Assembly: GCA_905250025.1 (NCBI GenBank)
Contig: CAJNOJ010000214.1
Coordinates: 116,536-180,535 of the forward strand
DNA from: Adineta ricciae
Taxonomy: Eukaryota > Rotifera > Eurotatoria > Adinetida > Adinetidae
Direction: 5' to 3'
DNA length: 64,000 nucleotides
Shown: positions 62,199 through 64,000 of the stretch, piece after piece
How positions within the stretch are numbered: position 1 is the stretch's first letter
How the letters are laid out: each line of letters opens with the position of its first letter
Translations under genes and position numbers: made by a program
The notes under the pieces: model-generated
The model's input: only the letters and a program-made list of their open reading frames with translations
Told to the model about the DNA's origin: nothing
Database searches by the model: none

Positions 62199-64000
62199 AA
62201 TATGCTTCCTAATGTATTGTTATTGAATAAATCATATACATGAATCAGCGAAGACAAAGCGAAATCGTCTCTCCGTTTTAGCTAACCGATCATGTTTGAG
62301 CAACCTAAGATAGCTAAAAAGCTGCATATTTTACTTGAATCAATTCCTTCTTCGGGCACCAGTTAAAACAACTGCTCGAATGGCTTTTGTATGTCATTAT
62401 CAGTCGAATTACATAACATTAATAACAGTTAATATCTTACAACTGCAAAAGGATTCAAACAATTCAACTGGCACACGTGTAATGCAGTTATCCTTCAAGT
62501 GGCTAAAACCTGTAAGAAACCCCTATTGCTAAAACTAATCACCACGACCACGCTCAACAAATGGCGAAAGGCAGCCCATACAACAATCTTATACAAAGCC
62601 GAAACGTGTGTGCATATTCAACTGCCACGTAACAAACATCAGTCAACCTATTCCAGCACATTTCACCACCATCAATCCCACAGTGAAAGAAGATATCACA
62701 AAAATATCTTTGTGTAAATTTCACATGCAAACCTTCCATGCAAATCAAAACATTATCCACATCTATTTTAAGCGATTGTCATACAAATGGACAAAATCAT
62801 TCATTCCAACACGACTTCAAATAAGGTCTCCCTGACTTTGCCAGACTACCACGATGAGAAGAATGCCATAGATTGACAACTTCTGAGGAGTGCGCACACA
62901 TCTCAACAAAAAATGCCCTTGCAACCGAACGGTACAAATACCAAATTAATGGCGTCGCTAGTTCCAATCTCGCAGATATTCTGCCGAGTGAAAAGAAAAG
63001 CTGGACACAAAAGCCATTTTTCTCAAAAGAATTTATTCTCATATCAACAGCGAAAAATCATATACATAAATTGAATGCAAATAACGATGATTCCCTCTTT
63101 CCTTCAGAGTACGTTATATCCTCTTCGTTTTCTGTATAAAATATTCTTGCAAGCGCTATTGGAAGCACGCGTGTCAGTCTTTCGATCATTATTCAATCGA
63201 GTTCCATCTAACATACCATTCATTTGCTCTACGACTCATTGAAAAATAACGAAGACGAAAATTCTTTCAAAACACCTTTTTCACGCACAGTTCATTCTCA
63301 CAAAAAGCTGTCCCTAAAACCAAATATATTCATATAGGCTGCCAAGTTAAATTTTAAATTTTCCCAAAATCAATCTTTTCCCGAAACATGATCGACAATT
63401 GTAATCATAATATCCCTTCAGATTAGCCCAATCCGACTGCATTTTAACAATGATATTTGTAATCCCAGCCCAATAGATTATCTCACCTTCGATCTTGCCC
63501 ATCCAGATTTATCAAATTTACACGACAATAAAATGGCGTTTCCACAGATCCGTCACGTATTTCAGCTACCACAAAAAAGTCAAATTTGACAAAGCCCCAA
63601 TATCGCTAAAGCGTACGCATCACACCATCTACAGCAAACATTTCACCAAGATCACACATATATTGATGGACATCTGCCGAGTCATGATTAACATTCTAAC
63701 AATCCAACGGTTTTGCCAAAAACCCGTCAGAAATTACCGCCACAAAATTTTCCTTAAACACGTGTCTCACTCTTTAACTTCTTCAATTCATAATAAACAA
63801 TCCAACTGCATCGCCCTAAATCAGTTTCAACTTCAAAAGTCAACATCAAAGCAAGAAGAGGGGGGGGTGTACCCTTAAATCAACACAAATATTGCACATT
63901 TGAAAAGAGTCAATTTTGTTGTCTGCATATACATATGAATGCATATCAATATCAAGTAAAGAAGAAACTATGGCAAGATGATCGGTGAAACACGTTTAAA
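62199..64000. other. G-poor, strand-asymmetric terminal region without recognisable genes
   Basis: From about 62300 to 63900 the plus strand is rich in A and C and poor in G. In 62641-62700 and again in 63601-63660 I count 19 C against 6 G. Open frames on either strand are under 130 codons, disrupted and unrecognisable. A run of eight G at about 63861-63868 interrupts the pattern; the final 100 bp are ordinary. It could be an old mobile-element remnant, a long non-coding transcript or a region with strand-biased mutation. Confidence 0.5.

Noticed and set aside
63855-63872. G-run near the right end as a telomere or subtelomere sign
   Set aside because: A single homopolymer, not tandem TGTGGG-like units, and the strand skew has the wrong orientation for a right-hand telomere.
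62300-63900. Retroelement or DNA transposon in the G-poor block
   Set aside because: No reverse transcriptase, integrase, transposase, terminal repeats or target duplications could be recognised on either strand; left as unexplained.

Overview
This is an AT-rich animal nuclear sequence. Genes are split by many very short introns (about 50-70 bp, GT...AG, often ending TTTTAG) and encode clear orthologues of metazoan proteins. Codon style, intron size, S/T/N-rich linkers and a relic resembling the F-box/LRR-type genes abundant in bdelloid rotifers make a bdelloid rotifer my best guess. That is an inference, not a demonstration. One N at 60077 shows the sequence comes from a draft assembly.

Left block (1-22.5 kb), all on the minus strand: the 5' part of a Rab7 GTPase gene (runs off the window), the mismatch-repair gene MSH6, and a complete 16-kb HUWE1 (HECT E3 ubiquitin ligase). 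A 3-kb divergent spacer follows.

Middle block (25.5-36.8 kb): thymine-DNA glycosylase (TDG) with a long disordered tail, an unrecognised coiled-coil protein, a secreted SGNH/GDSL hydrolase, a ZNF106-like WD40/zinc-finger protein, a small Cys-rich protein, and a MAP2K4-like kinase with an altered activation loop.

Right block (36.8-64 kb), sparser: a 4.5-kb spacer holding a long near-perfect hairpin that looks like a miRNA precursor, a small protein with an N-myristoylation signal, a short syntaxin-like (Qa-SNARE) gene lacking the Habc domain, an EF-hand protein with a second myristoylation signal, a small acidic protein, an MRL-family adaptor (RIAM/lamellipodin), a chondroitin sulfate synthase whose middle is missing at the N, and a signal-peptide-bearing Gly/Asn/Tyr-rich protein with a GPI-like tail. 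The last 1.6 kb is markedly G-poor on the plus strand and has no recognisable gene.

The genes do not form one pathway. Two act on G/T mismatches (MSH6, TDG) and flank HUWE1. Several act at membranes (Rab7, syntaxin-like, MRL, two acylated proteins). I recognised no intact transposon, LTR element, viral copy, CRISPR array, tRNA or rRNA gene. The strongest novelty candidates are the hairpin at 37364-37427, the SNARE with His at its central layer, and the prion-like secreted protein.
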